From positions 1-64,000 of the forward strand of contig NZ_FMYB01000008.1 in assembly GCF_900104155.1 (NCBI RefSeq): a stretch of 64,000 bases of DNA. The letters run 5' to 3'. How positions within the stretch are numbered: position 1 is the first letter of the stretch; every line of letters begins with the position of its first letter. Positions 9,010-16,661 of this stretch are shown here, piece by piece. The stretch is from Butyrivibrio sp. INlla16. Lineage in GTDB: Bacteria > Bacillota > Clostridia > Lachnospirales > Lachnospiraceae. The notes under the pieces are model-generated. The model did no database searches, was not told the origin of the DNA, and saw nothing but the letters and a program-made list of their open reading frames with translations. Made by a program: the position numbers and the translations under genes.

Positions 9010-9996
9010 TCACTGTATAAAACTGTGATTAGCCAGTCGGTAGTCTCTGGGACTGCAGCCATATATTCTGCGGAACAGACGATGGAAAAAGCTGGTGTTG
9101 TCATAGCCTACAGAGATAGCGATATCGGCAATAGGTGCATTTGAACGAACAAGAAGAGAGCAGGCCCTTTCAAGGCGCTTCTCCTGAAGGAAATCCTTGA
9201 AGGTGTGGCCTGTTTCTTTTTTTATTATGCGACTAATTGTGTATACATCTGCTTTTTCTGTTGCTGCAAAATCCTTAAGAGATGCGGTTTTGTAGGATGT
9301 ATCAATATAGGAGAGGAGCTTAAGCGTTATCTCCTGTTCATAGGAATGCGAAGCAATATGAATAAGCTCAGAATGATTTGTGAGATTAAGGAAAAGAAGT
9401 CCCACAGTGGCCTGGTTTATGGTTCTGCTGTTTTTGTCGGAGTTCAGCATATTCCATATCAGGTTTTCCATTAAATTCTGAATGGGAAGAACATCCGAAA
9501 CATTAAAATACATGTAGTTGCTGGTCAAATCCTTTCTGGTGAGGCAGCTTATTATGAAGTCTCTAAGGGCGCTTGGCTGAGCTCCCATCATAGGAAGCAC
9601 CACATCAAAAAATTCCGGAAGTATCATGAAATTAACTGCAATATCATTCTCACCTGCCGGATATATTTCCTGAGTGGCATGCTGATTCAGGAAAAGAAGA
9701 TCGCCTTCTTTCAGAATAATTTCCTGACCATCCACGATATGTCTTGTAGTACCATTGCACATATAAATGAACTCAACATAGTTGTGAGTATGCTTCGGAA
9801 AGTGAATAAAGCGCACATGCGGACGCATATCTATAAGGCGTCCGTTTTTTAATACCCTCGCAGAATCAATCTCATCTGATTTTTTGGACGCTTGAGGACT
9901 ATAGTACAAGTCACGGTTTATATATTCTTTTCCATCCAGTATGGACTGCTCCTCATCTGTGATAATACTGAGCTTTTGCAGTAATTCTCTGTTCAT
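9010..9996 (-). CDS. AraC-family regulator, probable rhamnose-locus activator
   Basis: Transcription factor of 328 residues: an N-terminal cupin-like ligand domain (about 60-140, with HFPKHTHNYVEFIYMCNG) and a C-terminal AraC DNA-binding domain (about 220-322, with IADIAISVGYDNTSFFHRLF). The start at 9996 is well supported by GGAGGTCC six bases upstream. It is read divergently from the rhaA remnant across a 367-base intergenic region that carries an inverted repeat. That is the usual position for a regulator of the rhamnose catabolic genes. Ligand assignment is inferred from position only. Confidence 0.88.
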   Translation of the reverse strand: MNRELLQKLSIITDEEQSILDGKEYINRDLYYSPQASKKSDEIDSARVLKNGRLIDMRPHVRFIHFPKHTHNYVEFIYMCNGTTRHIVDGQEIILKEGDLLFLNQHATQEIYPAGENDIAVNFMILPEFFDVVLPMMGAQPSALRDFIISCLTRKDLTSNYMYFNVSDVLPIQNLMENLIWNMLNSDKNSRTINQATVGLLFLNLTNHSELIHIASHSYEQEITLKLLSYIDTSYKTASLKDFAATEKADVYTISRIIKKETGHTFKDFLQEKRLERACSLLVRSNAPIADIAISVGYDNTSFFHRLFRRIYGCSPRDYRLANHSFIQ

Positions 9997-10198
9997 TTAG
10001 GACCTCCGTGAAGGATTATGTCTTTAAATTAACATGTGTGTTTATTATTTGCAATAAAGGACCTATTTTTCTTCAATGTAGGACCTTAAATATTTCGTCT
10101 GGGAGTTTTAATATAATTTCAAGATGTTTAAGACGAGAGTTTTTCACGATTGATTTATCTTGGCCAATAGTTTTTGGCATAAGTATTTGTCAATAATC

Positions 10199-10237
10199 CT
10201 GACACTACTGGATAGGATTACTTGTAAAGAGTGTCAG
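10199..10237. promoter_or_regulatory. Inverted repeat in the araC-rhaA intergenic region
   Basis: CTGACACT (10199-10206) and AGTGTCAG (10230-10237) form a perfect 8-bp inverted repeat, centres 31 bp apart (about three helical turns). It lies in the otherwise gene-free stretch 9997-10363 between the divergent regulator and the rhaA remnant. AraC-type proteins usually prefer direct repeats, so it could equally be a site for another repressor. A ribosome-binding site (AAAGGGAAGG) precedes the ATG at 10364. Confidence 0.45.
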
Positions 10238-10363
10238 ATTGGATTTAACCATAGTTTACTGTGCATGTAATGATCATGTGCCGGTGTAGACGATGAGATT
10301 ATTCTCGTAATATTTTTCCGGATTATAAACAGATAGCAAAAAAGAAAGGGAAGGTTACAAAAA

Positions 10364-11219
10364 ATGATAGTTAAGGAAAGATATGAAGCAGCAAAAGAGC
10401 GTTATGCAAAGCTTGGCGTTGATACAGATAAGGCTATCAGCGAACTTGAAAAAATCAGTCTCTCAATGCACTGCTGGCAGGGAGATGATGTAGTAGGTTT
10501 TGATCAGAAGGGACCTCTTAGCGGAGGAATTCAGACAACAGGAAATTATCCGTATAAGGCTACAACACCTGAGCAGCTCATGCAGGATATAGATGAGGTA
10601 TTCACACTTGTACCCGGAAAACATAAGCTCAATCTTCATGCCTGCTACGCAGTATTTGAAGGTGATGAATGGGTAGACAGAGATAAATTAGAGCCTAAGC
10701 ACTTCAAGGCCTGGGTAGATTTTGCAAAGAAGCATGGCATCGGTCTTGATTTTAATCCCACAATGTTTTCACATCCCATGGCAGAGAATGCAACACTTTC
10801 ATCAGAGGATGAGACAGTTAGAAAATTCTGGGTTGATCACTGTATCGCATGCCTTAAGATGGGAGATGGCTACAGAGTGCCCCGTTGTATTCCCTGACGG
10901 AATCGGCGTTGTACCGTGGATGGTACCCGGCGGACGCGACATCGCGGTTGCAACCTCCGACATCATGAAAAAGCAGGACGTAGCTATCTGGGCACACCAC
11001 GGCATGTTCGCCTGCGGAGCTGATTTCGACATCACCTTCGGACTTATGCACACAGTAGAGAAGGCAGCAGAGGTCCTCGTCAAGGTTATGTCCATGACAA
11101 ACACAAAACGTCAGACTATCGAACCCGATGATTTCAGGGCCCTCGATGAACCCTTCGGAATCAAGGTAAACGAAGACTGCCTCTACGAGAAAAAGAGCAA
11201 CATAATCGGGGAGCGCTAA
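10364..11219 (+). pseudogene. rhaA'-'rhaD deletion fusion (L-rhamnose isomerase front, rhamnulose-1-P aldolase back)
   Basis: Residues 1 to about 168 from the ATG at 10364 follow L-rhamnose isomerase from its first residue (ISLSMHCWQGDDVVGF, NLHACYA, GLDFNPTMFSHP, FWVDHC). Homology stops at about 10865 and the frame ends at 10897. From about 10865 the next frame reads TECPVVFPDGIGV, PWMVPGG, WAHHGMFACG and EKAAEVLVKV, the C-terminal third of rhamnulose-1-phosphate aldolase, to the stop at 11219. The isomerase lacks its metal-site half, and the aldolase lacks its N-terminal two thirds including two zinc ligands. About 1.2 kb has been lost, inferred from usual family lengths. The join is out of frame, so neither enzyme can work from this locus. 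Intact rhaB follows. Confidence 0.88.
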
Positions 11220-11227
11220 CATATAAG

Positions 11228-11271
11228 AGCCTTCTCCAGTGGAGAAGGTGGTGCGAAGCGCCGGATGAGGG
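11228..11271 (+). repeat. Palindromic intergenic repeat, copy 1
   Basis: First hairpin CCTTCTCC/GGAGAAGG (11230-11248), second hairpin GGTGC-GAA-GCGCC (11250-11262), then GGATGAGGG. The same layout recurs at 17963, and a variant occurs at 28674. The ATG inside GGATGAGGG is in frame with rhaB but is not the likely start. Confidence 0.8.
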
Positions 11272-11294
11272 CATTAAATAAAGGGTATAGCAAC

Positions 11295-12746
11295 ATGAAT
11301 ATAAAATATTACTTAGCCGTCGATATAGGCGCCTCCTCGGGACGCCATATCCTTTCGTGGATCGAAGACGGCAAAATTCAATATGAAGAAATACACAGAT
11401 TCTACAACGGTATGGATGACGAAGGCGGTCACAAGGTTTGGGACACAGGGAGGCTTTTTGAAGAGATCCTTACCGGCATGAAGAAGTGTCATGAGATGGG
11501 CAAAGCACCCGCCTCCATGGGAATCGATACCTGGGGCGTTGATTACGTTCTCCTTGATAAAAACGACAACATCATTGGCAGCACTTATGCCTACAGAGAT
11601 AGCCGAACCGAAGAAATGGACGGTGAGGTCTATAAGATTATTTCCGAAAAAGATCTTTATGCGCGCACCGGAATTCAGAAGGCTATTTTCAACACAATTT
11701 ACCAGCTTATGGCTTGCAAAACCAAGGAGCCCGAGAATCTTGAAAAGGCAGAATCACTTTTGATGATTCCCGACTATCTGCACTTCCTGCTGACAGGGGT
11801 AAAAAGGCAGGAGTACACCAATGCAACCACCACGCAGCTTGTAAATCCGGAAACCAACGAGTGGGACATCGAACTTATTGAAAAACTCGGTTTTCCTAAA
11901 AAATTATTCGGAAAGCTCTCCATGCCCGGAACTGAAGTGGGCGACCTCTCAAAAGAGATTCAGGAAAAAGTGGGCTTTAACTGCAAGGTCATCCTACCTG
12001 CGACGCATGACACAGGCGCCGCAGTCATGAGTGTTCCGAATACCTCGGAGGATGTTCTATACATCTCCTCCGGAACGTGGTCGCTCTTTGGGTGTGAGCT
12101 GGAAAAAGCGAACACTTCGGAAACAGCGCGCAGTGCTAATTTTACTAATGAGGGAGGATACGATCACAGATACAGATTCCTAAAAAATATCATGGGCCTT
12201 TGGATGATCCAGTCCGTGAAGAAGGAGTTTGAGGCAGACTACAACTATACTTCCGGGGATGGTTGCAGTGATAACGCGGAGGCAGCAGATTATTCCTTTG
12301 CAAATCTCTGTGCAAGAGCTGAAAAGGAGACAATCGATTCCATAGTTGATGCCAACTCCGAACTTTTCCTTGCGCCTAAGTCCATGATAAGGGCGATTCA
12401 GGATGAGTGTTACAGAACTGGTCAACCGGTGCCTGTCACGCCTTGGGAGATTTCGCGCGTGATTTACAGATCTCTCGCAGCGTGCTACAAACAGGCAGCA
12501 GAAGAAATCGAAGAGATTACCGGGAAGCATTTTGACTCCATAAATATAGTAGGCGGCGGATCAAACGCAGAGTATCTGAATAAGCTGACAGCGGGGGCAA
12601 CCGGCAAGACGATTTATGCAGGCCCTTCGGAAGCAACAGCCATCGGTAACATCGGAGCGCAGATGCTCTCAGACCGCACTTTTGCTGATCTTAATGCCTT
12701 CAGACAATGCATCTTTTCATCCTTTGGGGTTAAAGAATTTAAGTAA
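11295..12746 (+). CDS. rhaB: Rhamnulokinase
   Basis: Phosphorylates L-rhamnulose to L-rhamnulose 1-phosphate with ATP, in the cytoplasm. The 483-residue protein has the FGGY kinase plan: N-terminal VDIGASSGRHIL phosphate loop, GIDTWGVDYVLLD with the catalytic-type Asp, the central ATHDTGAAV, YISSGTWSLFG, and the C-terminal INIVGGGSNAEYLN adenosine motif. The ATG at 11295 was chosen because family proteins begin just before the VDIG motif; the ATG at 11265 lies inside the palindromic repeat. The gene is intact although its partner genes upstream are fused and broken, so its substrate must come from another locus or it is now idle. Confidence 0.93.
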   Translation: MNIKYYLAVDIGASSGRHILSWIEDGKIQYEEIHRFYNGMDDEGGHKVWDTGRLFEEILTGMKKCHEMGKAPASMGIDTWGVDYVLLDKNDNIIGSTYAYRDSRTEEMDGEVYKIISEKDLYARTGIQKAIFNTIYQLMACKTKEPENLEKAESLLMIPDYLHFLLTGVKRQEYTNATTTQLVNPETNEWDIELIEKLGFPKKLFGKLSMPGTEVGDLSKEIQEKVGFNCKVILPATHDTGAAVMSVPNTSEDVLYISSGTWSLFGCELEKANTSETARSANFTNEGGYDHRYRFLKNIMGLWMIQSVKKEFEADYNYTSGDGCSDNAEAADYSFANLCARAEKETIDSIVDANSELFLAPKSMIRAIQDECYRTGQPVPVTPWEISRVIYRSLAACYKQAAEEIEEITGKHFDSINIVGGGSNAEYLNKLTAGATGKTIYAGPSEATAIGNIGAQMLSDRTFADLNAFRQCIFSSFGVKEFK

Positions 12747-12833
12747 TTGTCTTGACGACTTTTTGTAGGACACGGGGTGATAAATTATAAGGGTAGCGAT
12801 GCTTGAAAAAAGTGTTAATAGTAGGGGGATATC

Positions 12834-12938
12834 ATGAAACACAATCGCATTCTATACTTCGCTCCGATACTTATGACTGCAACTATGATGACGTATTTCA
12901 GCGTTATGCTGATGCTTGTTCTGATGCTCGCAGAGTAA
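12834..12938 (+). CDS. Possible small hydrophobic peptide (34 residues)
   Basis: An ATG at 12834 follows AGGGGGA by four to five bases and opens a 34-codon frame. It starts MKHNR and then runs through one Met-, Leu- and Thr-rich hydrophobic segment to LMLAE. This is long enough for a single membrane span or a signal-peptide-like remnant. No homolog is recognised. It sits alone between rhaB and a terminator. It could be a genuine small membrane protein, the 5' remnant of a lost membrane-protein gene, or chance. Confidence 0.3.
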   Translation: MKHNRILYFAPILMTATMMTYFSVMLMLVLMLAE

Positions 12939-12994
12939 GGAGTTTAAAAGCAATAATTGGCATTATCATAACAATAATGCCCAAGAACACAGTA

Positions 12995-13036
12995 GCCGTA
13001 TATGTTACATTAATATGTAGCATATATGGCTTTTTT
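12995..13036 (+). terminator. Terminator after rhaB / small ORF
   Basis: GCCGTATATGTTACAT (12995-13010) pairs along its length, with two wobble pairs, with ATGTAGCATATATGGC (13015-13030). It is followed by TTTTTTAT. Confidence 0.85.
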
Positions 13037-13165
13037 ATATCATAGGAAATTGCTTTCCTATGATATAAAAACACTCCGTGAGGATGCGCACTCGCGCGAA
13101 AGGAATATGTTGCATAAATGCAACCGCGCTCGGCGCGAGAATGCCGCAAGCGGCATTCTTTCTTA
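13037..13165. repeat. Cluster of palindromes before the deacetylase gene
   Basis: Four stems follow each other: TATCATAGGAAA with TTTCCTATGATA (near 13039-13066), GTTGCAT with ATGCAAC, a GCGC/CTCGCG-rich palindrome pair, and GAATGCCGC-AA-GCGGCATTC followed by TTTCTT (13139-13160). The CG-rich part contrasts strongly with the AT-rich flanks. No coding frame is convincing here. The last stem may act as a terminator; the block may be an extragenic repeat element. Confidence 0.6.
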
Positions 13166-13208
13166 TTTGGAATATGCTGCTATTATATAGAAAAAAGGAG
13201 AAGGAACT

Positions 13209-14045
13209 ATGGCAAATATGATAATGCGCTTTCCCGGAGGCCTTCCGAAGGCGCTTACTTTAAGCTATGACGATGGTGTAGAGCAGGATGAAAAGTTTAT
13301 TGAAACAGTAGAAAAGAACGGATTGAAGGGAACCTTTAACCTTAACAGCGGTTGTTTTCCTCCGGAGGATGTGAAGTACGAGCCCGGCACAATTCACAGA
13401 CGCATGCCTCTTAACCGTGCGAAGCAGGTTTATGCTAAGAGTAAATGGGAGATTGCAGCGCATGCCTACACTCACGCATCGCTTGTGGGACTTCCCGGGA
13501 ATATTGCGACAGAGGAGATTGCAAAGGACAGAAAGGAACTTGAGGAGATTTTCGGAACCTTCGTAAGAGGCTTTGCTTATCCTTATGGTGCTTATGATGA
13601 TACAAGTGTGGAGATTCTTAAGAATTGCGGCATTTGCTATGCGAGAACGGTGGAGGCAACACATGATTTCCATCTTCCCAAGGATTGGATGAGACTGCCT
13701 GCAACCTGCCACCACGCTGATCCGGAGCTTATGAATCTTGCAAAGAGGTTTGTCGAGACCAAGGACTGGTGGGATCCGATGTTCTTCTATCTCTGGGGAC
13801 ACACCTATGAGTTCGAACAGTTCGACAACTGGAATGTGATCGAGGAGTTCGCTGAGTATATTGGCGGTCGCGACGATATCTGGTATTGTACCAACATCGA
13901 AGCATATGATTACTGCCATGCGTTCAGTCAGCTTATTTTCAACACTGATATGACTATGTGCAAGAATCCGACTTCCAAGGCACTGTGGTTCTCCTATGGC
14001 GAGAAAAATGTATATGTTCCTGCAGGAAACACAGTGACATTTTGA
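13209..14045 (+). CDS. Polysaccharide deacetylase family protein (CE4/NodB-like)
   Basis: Likely removes acetyl groups from a glycan. The 278-residue protein opens with the NodB motif 1 variant LSYDDG (Asp21-Asp22) and has the metal-binding motif HAYTH (His85 and His89), then FAYPYGAYDD. No signal peptide is seen, so it probably acts on imported oligosaccharides in the cytoplasm rather than on the cell wall. AAAAGGAGAAGG precedes the ATG. It lies after a cluster of palindromes and before the WG-repeat-like gene (39-base gap). CE4 relatives include inactive or differently specific members; substrate unknown. Confidence 0.82.
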   Translation: MANMIMRFPGGLPKALTLSYDDGVEQDEKFIETVEKNGLKGTFNLNSGCFPPEDVKYEPGTIHRRMPLNRAKQVYAKSKWEIAAHAYTHASLVGLPGNIATEEIAKDRKELEEIFGTFVRGFAYPYGAYDDTSVEILKNCGICYARTVEATHDFHLPKDWMRLPATCHHADPELMNLAKRFVETKDWWDPMFFYLWGHTYEFEQFDNWNVIEEFAEYIGGRDDIWYCTNIEAYDYCHAFSQLIFNTDMTMCKNPTSKALWFSYGEKNVYVPAGNTVTF

Positions 14046-14084
14046 TATAATAGGGGGAACAAATCATTTGGGGAGGAATGGGAG

Positions 14085-14648
14085 TTGCCTATAAACACTA
14101 AGAAAATAAAGGTCGCGGGCCTGACTGTTGCGGCGCTTATTGCAGGAATAGTCACTGCTTATTGTTCGCGCTATGAGTACGGGAATCAATATGTGGTTAA
14201 CGAAGAGGGGAACAAGGTTGTTGATCAGGGATACAAGGAGGTATACTTCGGGCACATCCCTGAAACCGATGAACTTTATGCAGAGTACATGGTAAGTAAC
14301 AGATGGCCGCATTGGTTTCCGCTTTATCAGGAAAAATACGGACTTATTGATATTGAAAATAAGACAGCGACAGAGCCGCGATTTTCAGACAGTTTGTTAT
14401 TCAGATTCGACGGACTTGCCTGGGACTACGAGGGACATTATGTTGATAAAACAGGCAAGATAGTTGTTGATTGCAAATACTATGGTAAGGATGAAAGATT
14501 TCTTGATAATCCCAGAAAGTTTGCACTTTTTGCGCTCCAAACGGGACTTACAGGTAAGAGCATGGATTATCTATTCACGATGAAAATCAGTATAACACTT
14601 CTTAAGAAAAAACCTGATGTAGGGGATGCTGAAACACAAGTCGTGTGA
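14085..14648 (+). CDS. Membrane-anchored WG-repeat-like protein
   Basis: A 187-residue protein with a hydrophobic N-terminal segment (about 8-26) that looks like a signal anchor. Two degenerate WG-type repeats follow: YGLIDIENKTATEPRFSD..FDGLAWDY and GHYVDKTGKIVVDCKYYG. WG repeats form beta structure of unknown function. The start is TTG at 14085, placed by GGAGGA seven bases upstream; an ATG at 14078 is out of frame and stops after seven codons. Such proteins usually carry more repeats, and the last 50 residues do not match them, so the gene may be shortened. The neighbouring genes suggest no function. Confidence 0.55.
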   Translation: MPINTKKIKVAGLTVAALIAGIVTAYCSRYEYGNQYVVNEEGNKVVDQGYKEVYFGHIPETDELYAEYMVSNRWPHWFPLYQEKYGLIDIENKTATEPRFSDSLLFRFDGLAWDYEGHYVDKTGKIVVDCKYYGKDERFLDNPRKFALFALQTGLTGKSMDYLFTMKISITLLKKKPDVGDAETQVV

Positions 14649-14688
14649 AGAAAATGCAAACAATGCAAAAAAATATGATATTATTATG

Positions 14689-14736
14689 AAAAGAGGCAAA
14701 GACGCTTTCAGAACGAACGTGGTCTTTGCCTTTTGT
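14689..14736. terminator. Terminator, probably bidirectional
   Basis: AAGAGGCAAAGAC pairs with GTCTTTGCCTTTT around an 18-base loop. It carries an A run on the left and a T run on the right. Confidence 0.85.
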
Positions 14737-14786
14737 TATATATAATAGGAAGTAAGACAGGACAGCTTGATAAAGGGGATAATAAG

Positions 14787-15506
14787 ATGAAAGATAAGAA
14801 AAAATCAATAATTGGCGTATCGCCGCTTTTTGATGATGAAAAAGATAGCTTATGGATGCTGCCGGGGTACATGGATGGAATAACGCAGGCAGGTGGAATA
14901 CCGATAATGCTACCATTAACTTCAGATAAAGAGACGATTCGTCAGCTTCTTGATACCGTGGATGGAATTCTTCTGACGGGCGGACAGGATGTGTCCCCGG
15001 AGATTTATGGAGAAGAGAAGCTTGATAGTTCTGTTGCCTGCTACGAGGCAAGAGACAGCATGGAAAAAGAGCTGTTGGGTCAGGCTCTGGAAAAGGACAT
15101 TCCTATTCTCGGAATTTGCAGAGGTATTCAGTTTCTGAATGCATATCTTGGAGGGTCGCTCTATCAGGATTTGGGGAAACAGCATCCTTCAGAGACGGAG
15201 CATCACCAGAAACCACCTTATGATGTGCCTGTTCACGAAGTTAATATTATAGAAGAATCCGGTCTGCATAAGCTGATTCAGTCAGATAGAATCAGCGTAA
15301 ACAGCTATCATCATCAGGCGGTAAAGGAAGTCGCCGATTCTTTAAAAGTAATGGCAGTATCAGAAGATGGTCTGACAGAAGCTGTGGAACTACCGGGAAA
15401 ACGCTTTGTGTGGGCATTGCAGTGGCACCCGGAATTTTCATATAAAAAGGATGACAACAGCAGACTGATATTCAAAGAGTTCGTGAGCCGCTGCTCTGAT
15501 TGCTGA
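14787..15506 (+). CDS. Peptidase C26 / gamma-glutamyl-GABA hydrolase-like protein
   Basis: Class-I glutamine-amidotransferase fold hydrolase, 239 residues, most like PuuD-type gamma-glutamyl-gamma-aminobutyrate hydrolases. GILLTGGQDVSPEIYGE is the family's substrate loop, the nucleophile Cys111 lies in ILGICRGIQFLN, and His214-Glu216 in WHPEF complete the triad. The ATG at 14787 follows AAAGGGGAT. It stands alone between two terminators, with no polyamine genes nearby, so the true gamma-glutamyl substrate is open. Confidence 0.85.
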   Translation: MKDKKKSIIGVSPLFDDEKDSLWMLPGYMDGITQAGGIPIMLPLTSDKETIRQLLDTVDGILLTGGQDVSPEIYGEEKLDSSVACYEARDSMEKELLGQALEKDIPILGICRGIQFLNAYLGGSLYQDLGKQHPSETEHHQKPPYDVPVHEVNIIEESGLHKLIQSDRISVNSYHHQAVKEVADSLKVMAVSEDGLTEAVELPGKRFVWALQWHPEFSYKKDDNSRLIFKEFVSRCSDC

Positions 15507-15547
15507 GTCTTATCCCTGTTATTAAATGAAACATATGTTGCTCATTT

Positions 15548-15577
15548 GTTGCATGCATTTTTTGCATGCACTTTTTT
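15548..15577 (+). terminator. Terminator with TGCATGCA stem
   Basis: TGCATGCA (15550-15557) and TGCATGCA (15563-15570) form a short perfect stem followed by CTTTTTT. The preceding GTTGCAT word recurs in terminators at 21921 and 31392. Confidence 0.7.
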
Positions 15578-15665
15578 ATTGCAATATTTGTGCCTTTTTT
15601 AGAAATCTGAACAAAGAGGAGCTCTTTTCAAAACGATAATATATAGACCATAAGATAACAAAAAC

Positions 15666-15717
15666 GCAAGGAACAAAGCCTTGCATGTAACACATAAGAT
15701 ACCGCATCGAGGCGGTA
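15666..15717 (+). other. Two hairpins in the leader of the deglycosidase operon
   Basis: GCAAGG/CCTTGC (15666-15684) and TACCGC/GCGGTA (15700-15717) are both perfect and lie 40-90 bases before the first ATG. They may stabilise the mRNA or bind a regulator. No known riboswitch is recognised. Confidence 0.45.
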
Positions 15718-15755
15718 CCGGGAGAGTATTTTATAAGAAAAGAGAGGATATAAAA

Positions 15756-16592
15756 ATGAGCAAACTTCCTGTTGCAATCCAGGTATACGGTCTTCGTGAT
15801 CTTCTGGAGAACACACCTGAGAACTTCAAGAACGTAATGACAAAGATCAAGGAGTTCGGTTATGACGGCGTTGAGCTGGCAGGCCTTTACGGACTTGAGC
15901 CCGCTTTCGTAAGAGAGACACTTAAAGAGGTTGGTCTTACACCCGTAAGTGCACACGTTGCATTCGCTGACATGATGGATAATCTTGATAAGGTTATCGC
16001 AGACTACAAGGAAATCGGAGTCCAGTACCTTGTAATGCCTTACATGGCTGAGGAGTACAGACCGGTTAATCCCGAAGGATTTGAAAAGTTCCTTCCTCTT
16101 CTTAATGAAGTAGGAAAGAAAATCCACGATGCAGGAATGACATTCCTTTATCACAATCACGACTTCGAGTTTGTAAAGCTTCCTGATGGAAGATACGGAT
16201 ACGATGCAATGTTCGAAGCAATTGACCACGACAATCTCATGTGTGAGCTTGACACCTGCTGGTGCGATGTTGCAACAGGCCAGGCACCTGAGTTCATCGA
16301 GAAGTATTCAAACAGAATCCCGATCGTACACCTTAAGGACTACATCAAGAAGGGCGAAGTTAAGAACATGTACAAGCTTATCGGAATTGAGGAAGAGGAG
16401 TCAGAGGGAGATACAGGATACTTCGGATTCCGCCCCGTTGGATTCGGCCAGATGATCTGGGAGCCCGTTCTCGAGGCATCAGTTAAGGCTAATGCAAAAT
16501 GGGTAATCGTTGAGCAGGATGAGCACTACGATGCAGACGTACTTGAGTGCGCAAGAAGAAGCCGCGAGTACCTCAAGATCTTCGGATGGTAA
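15756..16592 (+). CDS. Sugar phosphate isomerase/epimerase family protein (TIM barrel)
   Basis: AP-endonuclease-2-type TIM barrel of 278 residues: KIKEFGYDGVELAGLYGL at the first strand, then YHNHDFEF, CELDTCWCDVA and VHLKDY, the metal-ligand segments (Glu, Asp, His) of this family, and WVIVEQDEH near the end. In keto-sugar pathways such proteins isomerise or open 3-keto sugars. The ATG at 15756 is preceded by AGAGAGG; an upstream frame start at 15681 falls in the leader hairpins and was rejected. First gene of a four-gene operon that ends with a C-glycoside deglycosidase beta-like subunit, so it may process the released keto-sugar. Confidence 0.85.
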   Translation: MSKLPVAIQVYGLRDLLENTPENFKNVMTKIKEFGYDGVELAGLYGLEPAFVRETLKEVGLTPVSAHVAFADMMDNLDKVIADYKEIGVQYLVMPYMAEEYRPVNPEGFEKFLPLLNEVGKKIHDAGMTFLYHNHDFEFVKLPDGRYGYDAMFEAIDHDNLMCELDTCWCDVATGQAPEFIEKYSNRIPIVHLKDYIKKGEVKNMYKLIGIEEEESEGDTGYFGFRPVGFGQMIWEPVLEASVKANAKWVIVEQDEHYDADVLECARRSREYLKIFGW

Positions 16593-16661
16593 ATCGAATT
16601 AAAAACAATAAATAGTACATTAACGGAAAAACAATTTCCATTTAAATAAGGGAGGAAAACA

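Noticed and set aside
10854-11222. Functional chimeric enzyme from the rhaA-rhaD join
   Set aside because: The two halves are in different frames, and each lacks essential metal-binding residues, so a working fusion is not credible.
12803-13045. Open frame of 80 codons after rhaB
   Set aside because: It runs into the terminator and palindromes and shows no protein-like pattern. The 34-codon frame at 12834 in another phase has the better ribosome-binding site.
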